Shown here piece after piece: positions 1-7,367 of a stretch of DNA of 64,000 nt. A program made the translations under genes and the position numbers. Location: positions 930,001-994,000 of the forward strand of contig JACKEJ010000004.1 in NCBI GenBank assembly GCA_020633055.1. The letters run 5' to 3'. Within the stretch, counting starts at the first letter, position 1; each line of letters begins with the position of its first letter. The notes beneath the pieces were generated by a model. It ran no database searches. It was given only the letters and a program-made list of their open reading frames with translations, and was not told the DNA's origin. This DNA is from Sandaracinaceae bacterium. Lineage in GTDB: Bacteria; Myxococcota_A; Polyangia; Polyangiales; Houyiibacteriaceae.

Positions 1-2
1 CG

Positions 3-245
3 ACGCTGGTGGCGTACTGCGACAACGCGCCCTCGCCGAACGCGGAGCTGTGCGCGCTGGCAGCGACGTCGTGCCCCAACGGCTCGGGCAGCGGCTCGGG
101 CTCGGAGGGCTCCAGCTGCAGCGCGGGCGCGCCCGGCGCTGGCGGCGGCTGGACGTTCGCGCTGGGCGTCATGGCGCTGATGGGCCTCGGCCTGCGACGC
201 GCCCGCCGTGGCGGCGCAGCCAATCCGGACGAGGCCCGCGCGTGA
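3..245 (+). CDS. C-terminal end of a MYXO-CTERM surface protein (5' part outside window)
   Basis: Only the last ~80 residues are in the window. The tail has a Gly/Ser-rich linker (NGSGSGSGSEGSS), then Cys-Ser-Ala-Gly, a hydrophobic segment (WTFALGVMALMGLGL) and a basic end (RRARRGG). This is the layout of the MYXO-CTERM sorting domain of myxobacterial surface proteins, in which the cysteine is thought to be processed and lipidated. The reading frame is open to the left window edge, so the functional domain is not visible. Its stop codon overlaps the GTG start of the next gene (GTGA, 242-245), suggesting co-transcription. Confidence 0.75.
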   Translation, partial: TLVAYCDNAPSPNAELCALAATSCPNGSGSGSGSEGSSCSAGAPGAGGGWTFALGVMALMGLGLRRARRGGAANPDEARA

Positions 246-1048
246 GCGAGCGCGTCCGCATCGATCGCAGCGCGGACATCGCGTACGTCACGCTCGTCCA
301 CGCGACCAAGCACAACGCGCTCGACTGGGAGATGCTCACCGCCCTGGTGGACGCCGCCGAGTCGCTCGGGCGCGACCGCGGGCTGCGGGGCGTCATCCTG
401 CACGCCGAGGGGCCCTCGTTCTGCAGCGGCCTCGACTTCCCCAAGTTCACGAAGGAGCCCGCCCGCATGGCCCGCGCCTTCGCGAAGCTGCGCCCTGGGG
501 GCACCAACCTCTTCCAGGAGGCGTGCTGGGCCTTTCGCCGGCTGCCGCTCCCCGTGGCCGCGGTGCTGCACGGGCGCTGCTTCGGGGGCGGCCTGCAGCT
601 GGCGCTGGCGGCGGACTTCCGCTTCACCACGCCTGACTGCGAGCTCTCCATCATGGAGGCCAAGTGGGGGCTCATCCCGGACATGACGGGCAGCGTCACC
701 CTGCGCGAGCTCATGACCATCGACCAGGCCAAGCGGCTGACCATGACGGGGCGCGTGTTCCGGGGCGACGAGGCCCTGCGCTACAACCTGGTCACCGAGG
801 TCAGCGCCGACCCGATGGCCGCCGCCGAGGGGCTCATGGCCGAGCTGGTCACGCGCTCGCCCGACTCGGTCGCGGCCACCAAGCAGCTGTTCCACGACAC
901 GTGGGTGGCCCCCGAGGACGCGGCCTTCTCGTTGGAGACGCGCCTGCAGGCGCTGCTGCTGACCGGCAAGAACCAGCGCGCGGCCATGCAGGCCAATTTC
1001 GAGAAGCGCGCGCCGCGCTTCGGCAAGCGCCTGCGGATGCTGGGCTGA
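242..1048 (+). CDS. Enoyl-CoA hydratase/isomerase (crotonase) family protein
   Basis: 268 aa, the usual crotonase size. Such enzymes act on acyl-CoA thioesters in fatty-acid or aromatic-acid breakdown. The oxyanion-hole segments are visible: SFCSGLD at residues 59-65 and HGRCFGGGLQLALAADF at about 110-126. The active-site helix region reads IMEAKWGLIPD, with Glu139 and Asp147. An acid pair here recalls dienoyl-CoA isomerase-like members more than classical hydratase, so the exact reaction is open. The GTG start at 242 overlaps the preceding stop by 4 nt; a longer upstream reading in the same frame is composition-driven and unlikely. Confidence 0.85.
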   Translation: MSERVRIDRSADIAYVTLVHATKHNALDWEMLTALVDAAESLGRDRGLRGVILHAEGPSFCSGLDFPKFTKEPARMARAFAKLRPGGTNLFQEACWAFRRLPLPVAAVLHGRCFGGGLQLALAADFRFTTPDCELSIMEAKWGLIPDMTGSVTLRELMTIDQAKRLTMTGRVFRGDEALRYNLVTEVSADPMAAAEGLMAELVTRSPDSVAATKQLFHDTWVAPEDAAFSLETRLQALLLTGKNQRAAMQANFEKRAPRFGKRLRMLG

Positions 1049-1065
1049 GCCTACGGCGGAATGAT

Positions 1066-1343
1066 GGGGGCACCAGGCTGAAGCCAGGTGCCCCGAGGCT
1101 GCAGCGTGGCCTGCAAGTCCGCCCCACTGCGGGGGCGGACTGCCTGGTCGTGGACGATGGAGAACCGAGGACTCTCTTGCGCCTCCCAGTCTGGAGGCGA
1201 ACCCTAGTCGCAGCCTCGCCATGCCGTCGAACCGCCGTCGGATACCCGAAAGCCGACCATCACGCAGTCCACCCCCGTAGGGGCGTGGACTTTCAGTGAG
1301 CACTGCAGCTCCGGGGCACCTGGCTTCAGCCTGGTGCCCCCCA
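1066..1343. repeat. 278-bp palindromic (REP/MITE-like) element
   Basis: This fills most of the 424-bp gap between the crotonase and pyrophosphatase genes. The left arm (from 1066, GGGGGCACCAGGCTGAAGCC) and the right arm (ending at 1343) are inverted copies with scattered differences, meeting at a 7-bp stem hairpin (CGCCTCC 1180-1186 with GGAGGCG 1193-1199). Each arm carries two smaller hairpins: an outer GGCACC...GGTGCC palindrome and an inner stem near AGTCCGCCCC/GGGGCGGACT. The right arm is about 30 bp longer. No ORF is convincing here. It may be a non-autonomous mobile repeat, and could also end transcription from both converging genes. Confidence 0.8.
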
Positions 1344-1472
1344 AAGCATCAGCCTCACCGACCGCGCACCGAGCCGGGCAAGTGACGACGGCCCGCCTCA
1401 ACGAGGAGCGGGCCGTCTCCATGCCGATCCCAGTGCGGAGTGGGAGGGACCGGCCGCAGACAGCGATGACCG

Positions 1473-2024
1473 TCAGTGACGCGACTTCACCTCGCCACGG
1501 CGCAGCTGGCGGTACAGCGAGAGCGACTCGGTCATGACCTTGATGGCCTCGGCCTTGTCCATGATCTCGTCGATCACCACCTCTTTGTTCTCCAGCACCT
1601 TGTAGTCCTGGAAGAAGCGCCGGATCTGCCGCAGCGTGTGCGAGGGCAGGTCTGTGTGGTGGTGGATCTCGTCGAACGACGGGTCGCCGTTGCACACGGC
1701 GATGATCTTGTCGTCGATGCCCTTGTCGTCGCGCATGCGCATGACGCCGATGGCGCGCGCGTCCACGACAGTGAGCGGGTAGAGGGGCTCCATGGTCAGC
1801 ACCAGCGCGTCCAGCGGGTCGCCGTCGTCGCAGAAGGAGCGGGGGATGAAGCCGTAGTTCGCCGGGTAGTGCACGGCGCTGTAGAGGACACGGTCGAGCT
1901 TGAGCAGGCCGCTCTCCTTGTCCAGCTCGTACTTGTTCTTGCTGCCGGTCGGCACCTCGATGATGACCGGAAACGCTGTCTCGATGACCTTCTCGTCGAC
2001 GTAGATATCGTGCCAAGGATGCAT
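1473..2024 (-). CDS. ppa: Inorganic pyrophosphatase, family I
   Basis: 183 aa, close to the ~175 aa of bacterial family I enzymes. It hydrolyses pyrophosphate to phosphate in the cytoplasm and so pulls biosynthetic reactions forward. The signature DDGDPLD (residues 66-72) supplies metal-binding aspartates; other conserved parts are EVPTGSKNKYE (about 23-33), YPANYGFIP (53-61) and a downstream DDKGIDDKI segment. The ATG start at 2024 follows the upstream kinase stop by 14 nt, so the two are probably one operon. A longer same-frame reading upstream lies antisense to nothing and overlaps the kinase, and was rejected. Confidence 0.95.
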   Translation of the reverse strand: MHPWHDIYVDEKVIETAFPVIIEVPTGSKNKYELDKESGLLKLDRVLYSAVHYPANYGFIPRSFCDDGDPLDALVLTMEPLYPLTVVDARAIGVMRMRDDKGIDDKIIAVCNGDPSFDEIHHHTDLPSHTLRQIRRFFQDYKVLENKEVVIDEIMDKAEAIKVMTESLSLYRQLRRGEVKSRH

Positions 2025-2038
2025 GGTGTGTGTCTTGG

Positions 2039-3397
2039 TTAGGGGAGCGTGCCGCCGCGCAGCTGGGTCCACCAGTAGATGCCGCCGGACACCAACACGG
2101 ATGCCACGGCCACGGCCCACAGCCAACTCGGCGGGCCCTTCACCTTGCGCTTCTTGCGGCGCTTGCGCATCCCGGGGCGCGGGTGACTGGACGTGGTGCC
2201 GGCCGACACGCGCGCCCCACGCGGGCGCTCGCTGAGCGGGGTGTCGCCGCTGATGGTGTCGGGGATGGCCGCTGGCCGTCGACCCGCTCCGCTGTGAGGC
2301 GCCGAGTCGAGCGCAACCTGGACCGTCTCCATGGACATGGAGCCCGTGTCGTCGATGCCCGTCGTGACCGCCAGGCGCTCCTCGGCGCTGATGACCACTG
2401 CCGAGGACGAGCCCGTGCGCGAGCGCACCCCGTCGCGCCGCTGCTCCTGGAACGAACACGGCTCGGGGGGCAGCGCTTGCAGCGCCTGCAGCATCTCGCC
2501 CCCATCCGCGTAGCGCCGCGCCGGGTCCTTTTCGAGCGCGCGCAGGATCAGCCGCTCGAGGTCCTGGTGCACCCACAGCCCCGGCCGGATGCGCTCGATG
2601 CGCGGCACCGGCTCGAACAGGTGGGCGCGCAGCAGCTGGGAGCGACGCTCGTACGAAAACGGGCGCTGGTCGGCCAGCATCTCGTACAGCACCACGCCCG
2701 CCGCGTACACGTCGGCGCGCACGTCCAGGGACACGCCGGTGATCTGCTCGGGCGCCATGTAAGCGGGGGTCCCGACGATGCGCCCCTTGCGCGTGAGCGT
2801 GGCGTCCTGGCTGAGCTCGTCCACCTCCAGGAACTTGGCGAGCCCGAAGTCCAACACCTTCACCACGTCGATGCCGCCTGCGACCTGCCGCAGGAAGATG
2901 TTGGCGGGCTTGAGGTCGCGGTGAACGATGCCGTTCTCGTGCGCGAAGGCCACGCCCCGCATGGTCTGCAGCGTGACGCCCACCGCGCGCAGCGGGTCGA
3001 TGGGCGCACGCTGCAGCACGTCCTCCAGCGTCTCGCCCACCAGCAGCTCCATGGCGATGAACGTGACGTCGTTGTCGACGCCGTAGTCGCTGATGTGCAC
3101 CACGTGCGGGTGCTTGAGCTTGGCCAGCGCGCGCGCCTCGCGCTCGAAGCGACGCTTCAGCGCGCTGATGTGCCCCAGGTTGTCGTTGAGCACCTTGATG
3201 GCGACCGGCCGTCCCCCGCCGGGTGGCGTGGCCTGATAGACCACGCCCGTCGCGCCTGCACCGAGCCGCTTCTCGATGCTGTAGCCACCCAGCTTGGTAC
3301 CCACGAGGGAGTCGTGGTCGGACACGCGGTCTCGCGACACCCCCCCACGATACACGAATTGCCGTGTCCATGAGCGCGTTGCAGCGTCCGTGCGCAT
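2039..3397 (-). CDS. Membrane-anchored Hanks-type Ser/Thr protein kinase
   Basis: About 452 aa from the ATG at 3397; GTG starts at 3340 and 3325 are also possible, since the first ~25 residues look non-conserved. Kinase motifs are complete: glycine loop GAGATGVVY (47-54), VAIK lysine (68), HRDLKPAN catalytic loop (159-166), DFG (183-185), activation segment GTPAYMAPEQ and ADVYAAGVVLYEML. A low-complexity linker follows, then a basic patch (KRRKKRK) and one membrane segment (WLWAVAVASVLVSGGIYWW), leaving under ten residues outside, so there is no large sensor domain. Inorganic pyrophosphatase is encoded 14 nt downstream. Confidence 0.9.
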   Translation of the reverse strand: MRTDAATRSWTRQFVYRGGVSRDRVSDHDSLVGTKLGGYSIEKRLGAGATGVVYQATPPGGGRPVAIKVLNDNLGHISALKRRFEREARALAKLKHPHVVHISDYGVDNDVTFIAMELLVGETLEDVLQRAPIDPLRAVGVTLQTMRGVAFAHENGIVHRDLKPANIFLRQVAGGIDVVKVLDFGLAKFLEVDELSQDATLTRKGRIVGTPAYMAPEQITGVSLDVRADVYAAGVVLYEMLADQRPFSYERRSQLLRAHLFEPVPRIERIRPGLWVHQDLERLILRALEKDPARRYADGGEMLQALQALPPEPCSFQEQRRDGVRSRTGSSSAVVISAEERLAVTTGIDDTGSMSMETVQVALDSAPHSGAGRRPAAIPDTISGDTPLSERPRGARVSAGTTSSHPRPGMRKRRKKRKVKGPPSWLWAVAVASVLVSGGIYWWTQLRGGTLP

Positions 3398-3442
3398 GCT
3401 CCTGTTGCGCGTGCGGGCCTCACCCGCATAACTGCGGGCTGC

Positions 3443-4408
3443 ATGTCCGAGAACGCCGGCGCGTCCTTCGAAGGGCCCGAGAAGAAGCTGAAAGTGACGT
3501 TCGCGCCGGACGCGCCTTCGCTGCGCGCCCACCCGCGTGCGGCCTGGGACGCGGTGCTGGCCGCGGCAGGGGCGAGCGTGGTCTCGAGCGCCCGGGACGC
3601 GCACTGGGACGCCTACGTGTTGAGCGAGTCGAGCCTGTTCGTGAGCGACCACTCGGCCACGCTCATCACCTGCGGCCAGACGCGGCTGGTGGAGGCCGTG
3701 CAGCCCCTGCTCGCGCTCGCGCCGGCGGGAGCGCTCTCGCAGCTGCTCTACGCGCGCAAGAGCGAGCACTACCCCGAGCAGCAGGCCACACGCTTCGACG
3801 AGGACGCCGCGCGCCTGAGCGCGTTGCTGGGGGGACGGGCCCGTGAGGCGTCCGTGCGTCTGGGCCACGGCGAGCACTTCGTGGATCTGTTCCACGCGTC
3901 GGCTCCCGGGGCGTCGCGGCGGCCCGACATGACCCTCGAGGTGCTCATGCACGCGCCCGACCCTGCGGCCTGTGCAGCGTTCGCGGCTGAGCGGGCCCCT
4001 GCGGCGCACGCGCTGGTGGCCGACATGGTCCCCGGCTTCGCGCTGCACGAGCACTACTTCGAGCCCCAGGGCTACTCCGTGAACGGGCTGCGCGATGGCG
4101 CCTACGTGACGCTGCACGTGACCCCCGAGCCCGAGGGCAGCTACGTGAGCTTCGAGCTCCAGGGTCCCCTCGGGGGGTCGCTGCCCGTGGACGCCGCGCG
4201 CGCCGTCGCGACGCTCTCGGCGGTGTTCGCGCCGCGCTCGCTGGAGGTGCTCACCTATGCGCCAGGCCATCGTGGCGGCGAAGGCGGGGCGCAGGCGGAC
4301 GAGTGGGCCGTGGACGTGCCTGGCTACTCCGTCGTGACGCGCGAGCACCACGTGGCCGCGGACTACGCGCTGTTGTTCACGCAGCTACGCCCGAGCGCAG
4401 CCCCCTGA
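3443..4408 (+). CDS. S-adenosylmethionine decarboxylase proenzyme, eukaryotic (AMD1) type
   Basis: 321 aa, close to the ~334 aa of the eukaryotic enzyme and far longer than bacterial SpeD. It makes decarboxylated AdoMet for spermidine synthesis. Motifs match the eukaryotic family: FEGPEKKL near the N-terminus (the two active-site Glu), YVLSESSLFVS at 58-68 with the expected self-cleavage between Glu62 and Ser63 that generates the pyruvoyl group, ITCGQT with catalytic Cys77, and VTLHVTPEPEGSYVSFE containing the His of the processing site. The gene is divergent from the kinase (45-nt gap). No spermidine synthase is adjacent. Confidence 0.92.
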   Translation: MSENAGASFEGPEKKLKVTFAPDAPSLRAHPRAAWDAVLAAAGASVVSSARDAHWDAYVLSESSLFVSDHSATLITCGQTRLVEAVQPLLALAPAGALSQLLYARKSEHYPEQQATRFDEDAARLSALLGGRAREASVRLGHGEHFVDLFHASAPGASRRPDMTLEVLMHAPDPAACAAFAAERAPAAHALVADMVPGFALHEHYFEPQGYSVNGLRDGAYVTLHVTPEPEGSYVSFELQGPLGGSLPVDAARAVATLSAVFAPRSLEVLTYAPGHRGGEGGAQADEWAVDVPGYSVVTREHHVAADYALLFTQLRPSAAP

Positions 4409-4470
4409 GGCGCGCCCTTGGCGCTCAAGGGGCTCTCCACGCAGCGACGGCCGAGCACAGCACCCTGAGG
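4379..4470. repeat. Imperfect 32-bp direct repeat over the 3' end of the AdoMet decarboxylase gene
   Basis: Bases 4379-4410, which include the stop codon, recur at 4439-4470 with about five mismatches, a 60-bp period. The second copy lies just outside the gene and still carries the CCCTGAGG end. It looks like a local tandem duplication that has decayed. Confidence 0.7.
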
Positions 4471-4526
4471 GCTGCACCTGGCCGTACGACCGCGTCATGA
4501 CCGCCCTGTCGAGCGGCGCGCGGAGC

Positions 4527-5288
4527 TCAGAAGGCCTGCGGACGCGGACCCACCGACGAGCCCTGCGGGTCGGCCTCGGGGATGTGCGCGATGTTCACGG
4601 CCTCGCCGCCACGGGCGACGTACTCGCGGTAGAGGTGCGCGTTGTAGTTGGTCATGATGACCAGCGCGAGGGGCAGGGTGAAGAGCACGCCGATGCCGCA
4701 GGCGATGACGCCCGCCAGGTACAGGCCGAAGAACACGAAGCTGAGCACGATGCCGCCCAGGATCTGCTCCTTCCACATGACCTTGGCCATCGCGAAGGCG
4801 GGCTTGAACTGGAGGCCCGTGCCGATGTTGTCGGTGAGCTGGGCGCGGATGTTGGCGCAGCCCACGGCGAGCCCGAAGGGGATCATGCAGATGAGCATCA
4901 TGAGGCTTCCGACGAGGGAGCAGAGCATGCTCACGATCCCGCCGGACTCGCCCATCTGCGAGCCCGCGTAGGCGCCGCCGCCGATGCACGCGTAGCAGAC
5001 GATCATGATGGGCATGAACGCCAGCATCCACACGAACTGGACGACCGTCAGGCGGAAGCCAGTGGTGGCCAGCCGGATGAGGTAGTCGAACTCGAAGTCC
5101 AGCCGGGGCAGCAGGTCTTCCTGGCCGCGCGCGGTGCGCTGCACCATGGCCGCCAGCCAGCCCGTGACCACGAACTGACCGAAGAAGGGGATACACATGG
5201 CGGACAGGAAGAGCACGCCGCAGAGGGCGATCTTCTTGGTCCAGTCGGGGTCGCGCTTGGCGAGGTCGAGGCCGCTCAGGTACTGCAC
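4527..5288 (-). CDS. DUF4013-like multi-pass membrane protein
   Basis: 253 aa from a GTG start at 5288. Four to six hydrophobic stretches are visible (for example ALCGVLFLSAMCIPFFGQFVV, FVWMLAFMPIMIVCYACIGGG, MLCSLVGSLMMLICMIPFGLAV and GGIVLSFVFFGLYLAGVIACGIGVLFTLP). The N-terminal helix leading into a Gly-rich membrane core, a loop with P-R-L-D and the C-terminal YNAHLYREY fit DUF4013 proteins, which have no established function. The C-terminus is short, soluble and Pro/Gly rich. The gene stands alone on the minus strand and no signal peptide is needed. The family assignment is by resemblance only. Confidence 0.75.
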   Translation of the reverse strand: MQYLSGLDLAKRDPDWTKKIALCGVLFLSAMCIPFFGQFVVTGWLAAMVQRTARGQEDLLPRLDFEFDYLIRLATTGFRLTVVQFVWMLAFMPIMIVCYACIGGGAYAGSQMGESGGIVSMLCSLVGSLMMLICMIPFGLAVGCANIRAQLTDNIGTGLQFKPAFAMAKVMWKEQILGGIVLSFVFFGLYLAGVIACGIGVLFTLPLALVIMTNYNAHLYREYVARGGEAVNIAHIPEADPQGSSVGPRPQAF

Positions 5289-5455
5289 GGTGACACCAGT
5301 GGGCTTGGAGTGAAACGAACGAACCAGGTGGACTTACGGCAGGAGCCGCAGTTCCTTCCCAGGGGCGAGGGAGGGAGGTCCCCCGCACGCGCTGTCCCGA
5401 GGACGGTGGTCAGCGACGTGAGGAGAGTGATACGCGGGTCGCGAGCGGCTGTAAA

Positions 5456-5471
5456 CCCCTGATTTCAGGGG
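5456..5471 (-). terminator. Terminator-like hairpin closing the V4R operon
   Basis: CCCCTGA (5456-5462) pairs with TCAGGGG (5465-5471) around a 2-nt centre, and the stop codon of the 113-aa gene lies in the stem. On the minus strand the hairpin is followed by TTTA. The short U-run makes it a modest intrinsic terminator. Confidence 0.5.
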
Positions 5472-5806
5472 CAGGATGGGCCCGGCTCCCACGCGAGCGG
5501 GCCAAAACGCGCTTCCAAGCGCCGCTCCACGTGCTGCATCAGCGCGTGCGGCACGGCGCCGCCCAGCTTGCCGTAGACCACGCGCAGCTCCGTGTCGCCC
5601 ACCGCGTAGCTGGCCGTCAGTCCGTCGCCCACCCGCAGCTGGACGTGGTCGCGGGCGCCCGCGACGTGGGCCGAGAACTCACTCACGCGCACCTCGGCCT
5701 CGGGCAGCAGCGCCACGTCGTCCAGGGTGAGCGCCCGCGGGGCCGAATAGCTGACGCGCACCCGCGCCGCGCAGTCTCGGCCCAGGCGCGCGCGCAGACC
5801 GTCCAC
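5465..5806 (-). CDS. Hypothetical protein, last gene of the V4R operon
   Basis: 113 aa with GTG start at 5806, two nt after the stop of the V4R gene, so translation is probably coupled. There is no signal peptide or membrane segment. The sequence alternates short beta-like strands (ARVRVSYS, AEVRVSEFSAHV, DHVQLRVGDGLTASYAVGDTELRVVYG) and ends in an amphipathic helix (HALMQHVERRLEARFG), suggesting a small alpha/beta sandwich. I do not recognise the family. Its place suggests it works with the V4R protein upstream. Confidence 0.7.
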   Translation of the reverse strand: MDGLRARLGRDCAARVRVSYSAPRALTLDDVALLPEAEVRVSEFSAHVAGARDHVQLRVGDGLTASYAVGDTELRVVYGKLGGAVPHALMQHVERRLEARFGPLAWEPGPSCP

Positions 5807-5808
5807 GT

Positions 5809-7050
5809 TCAGCCCACGCGCTCGACGCGGAACGAGGTGACCGCGTCCCCGGCCGCCAGGCTGGCCGTGGGGGTGGCGCGGTACTGCGCCTCGCCCATGA
5901 ACACCTTTGTGTAGAACGCCTCGTCCAACGCGGGCGCGTCCGCGATCCCAGCCAGGTAGACCAAGGTCATGAGGCCCTCGACGCCGCCCTGTGCCAAGAA
6001 CGATACAGGGTGGGGGGCCACGCCGTACATGGCGCGATACCCCACGCTCTCGTAGTCGTCGTGCAGTACGAACTCGGCGACGGACTCGGACACGGACACC
6101 ACCTGCCAGCGGCCCCACCCGAACGCGTTCACCACCGCGACCATGCCGTGCACCCAGTCCTCGGGCGAGGCCAAGGTCGGCCGGATCAGGGCGTTCCACT
6201 CGGTGGACTCCATGATCCCGCCGAAGGTGTTGAACGCACACACGCGGCCCGCCTCGACGAGGATGTCGCAGGCCGCAGCGCGCCCCTCCTCGCCGTATTC
6301 GCGGCTGAGCGCGTGCAGGAACTCGAAGGACACCCGGTTGTAGTAGTTCGCGTAGTGCCGCGTGAGGTGCACCCCGAAGGCGTCGATGTCGCCCTGGGCG
6401 TCGCCCACCAGGGGCAGCCCGGAGACGGCCCCGAGGATGCCCTCGTAGTCCACCGGCGTGCTCGGCACGGGCCGCGGCTGGTGGTCGCTGAGCGTGCCCA
6501 CCCCGGGGCTCTCGTACACGGCGTGCCCGCCGGACGCGCGGGTGACCTCGAACACGCACTCGGGCGCGCTGCAGGCCATGCACGTGGGGTGCGCGACGGT
6601 GTACGTCCCTTGGGGCTGCCCGTGGATGGCGGCCAGGGCGCCGGCGATGAAGCCCGACGCGAAGAAGCACACCGGCGCGTGGGCCTTGCCGAACTTGGCG
6701 ATGCAGCCCTGCGCGTAGTGCGAGCTGGCCGTGGCCGTGCGGCCGCCGTCCGGGCCGAGGTCGGCCAGGCGCACCAGCCCGACGCCGGCCCATTGATAGA
6801 GCTGCTCGGCCAGCGCGGCGCGGGCGGCCGTGTCGGCGACGGCGCCCTCGGCGAACAGGGCGCTCAGCTGTGCGAAGGCCACGGACTCGCCCGCACCCAC
6901 GAGCGCAACCTCGAAGTCGCCGTAGGCCGCGTCGAGCAGGGCTTGCTGCAGCGCGAGGTTGTAGTGGTGGCAGTGGAAGATGAGCGGCTCGCCCCCGACG
7001 ATGCAGCGGCGGTGGGGGGCGTCGACCGTGACCTCGAAGGCGGCGCTCAC
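5809..7050 (-). CDS. V4R (4-vinyl reductase / hydrocarbon-binding) domain protein
   Basis: 413 aa. The segment PVCFFASGFIAGAL...VAHPTCMACSAPECVFEV (about residues 128-172) matches the end of V4R domains, where conserved cysteines and the C-x-F-E-V turn lie in a small-molecule or metal-binding fold. The protein begins with an alpha/beta region (FHCHHYNLALQQALLDAAYGD) and has a second, similar-sized C-terminal half (HYANYYNRVSFEFLHAL, AAACDILVEAGRVCAFNTFGGIM) that may be a duplicated or related domain. The GTG start at 7050 overlaps the upstream stop (GTGA) and has AGGAG eight bases upstream; the longer start at 7059 is rejected. The ligand is unknown. Confidence 0.75.
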   Translation of the reverse strand: MSAAFEVTVDAPHRRCIVGGEPLIFHCHHYNLALQQALLDAAYGDFEVALVGAGESVAFAQLSALFAEGAVADTAARAALAEQLYQWAGVGLVRLADLGPDGGRTATASSHYAQGCIAKFGKAHAPVCFFASGFIAGALAAIHGQPQGTYTVAHPTCMACSAPECVFEVTRASGGHAVYESPGVGTLSDHQPRPVPSTPVDYEGILGAVSGLPLVGDAQGDIDAFGVHLTRHYANYYNRVSFEFLHALSREYGEEGRAAACDILVEAGRVCAFNTFGGIMESTEWNALIRPTLASPEDWVHGMVAVVNAFGWGRWQVVSVSESVAEFVLHDDYESVGYRAMYGVAPHPVSFLAQGGVEGLMTLVYLAGIADAPALDEAFYTKVFMGEAQYRATPTASLAAGDAVTSFRVERVG

Positions 7051-7274
7051 AGCGGGCACTCCTGGCCGACGACGGCCGTGATGGCGTCCCGCACAGCGTC
7101 GAGGTACTCGGTTGATACCTGAGTCTCGGCGGTCACCTTGTCGAGAATGATACGCTCACGCACGGTGAGGGGCAGGACCATGAGCCGCACGCGCTTGAGC
7201 GTGGTCACGTCGCCATGGTGGCGAGCCCACTCCAGCATGCGGTGTAGGCTGCCCTCGTTTCCGGGGCCGGGCAT
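7047..7274 (-). CDS. Small hypothetical protein, first gene of the V4R operon
   Basis: 75 aa. The ATG at 7274 has a strong ribosome-binding site (AAGGAG six bases upstream), which decides it over the GTG at 7295. The sequence is mostly helical and charged (LHRMLEWARHHGDVTTLKRVRLMVLPLTVRERIILDKVTAETQ) and ends VVGQECPL. There is no membrane segment. The stop overlaps the V4R start by 4 nt. The family is not recognised; a small adaptor or regulator of the V4R protein would fit the layout, but that is inference. Confidence 0.7.
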   Translation of the reverse strand: MPGPGNEGSLHRMLEWARHHGDVTTLKRVRLMVLPLTVRERIILDKVTAETQVSTEYLDAVRDAITAVVGQECPL

Positions 7275-7367
7275 GAGCGTCTCCTTGGGGGCCACAGAGG
7301 CCAGAGGTGTCGAGCGTTCCTCTGGCAGTCTACGACGCAGTGACCGGAACGGTCACGGAGAAAACAC

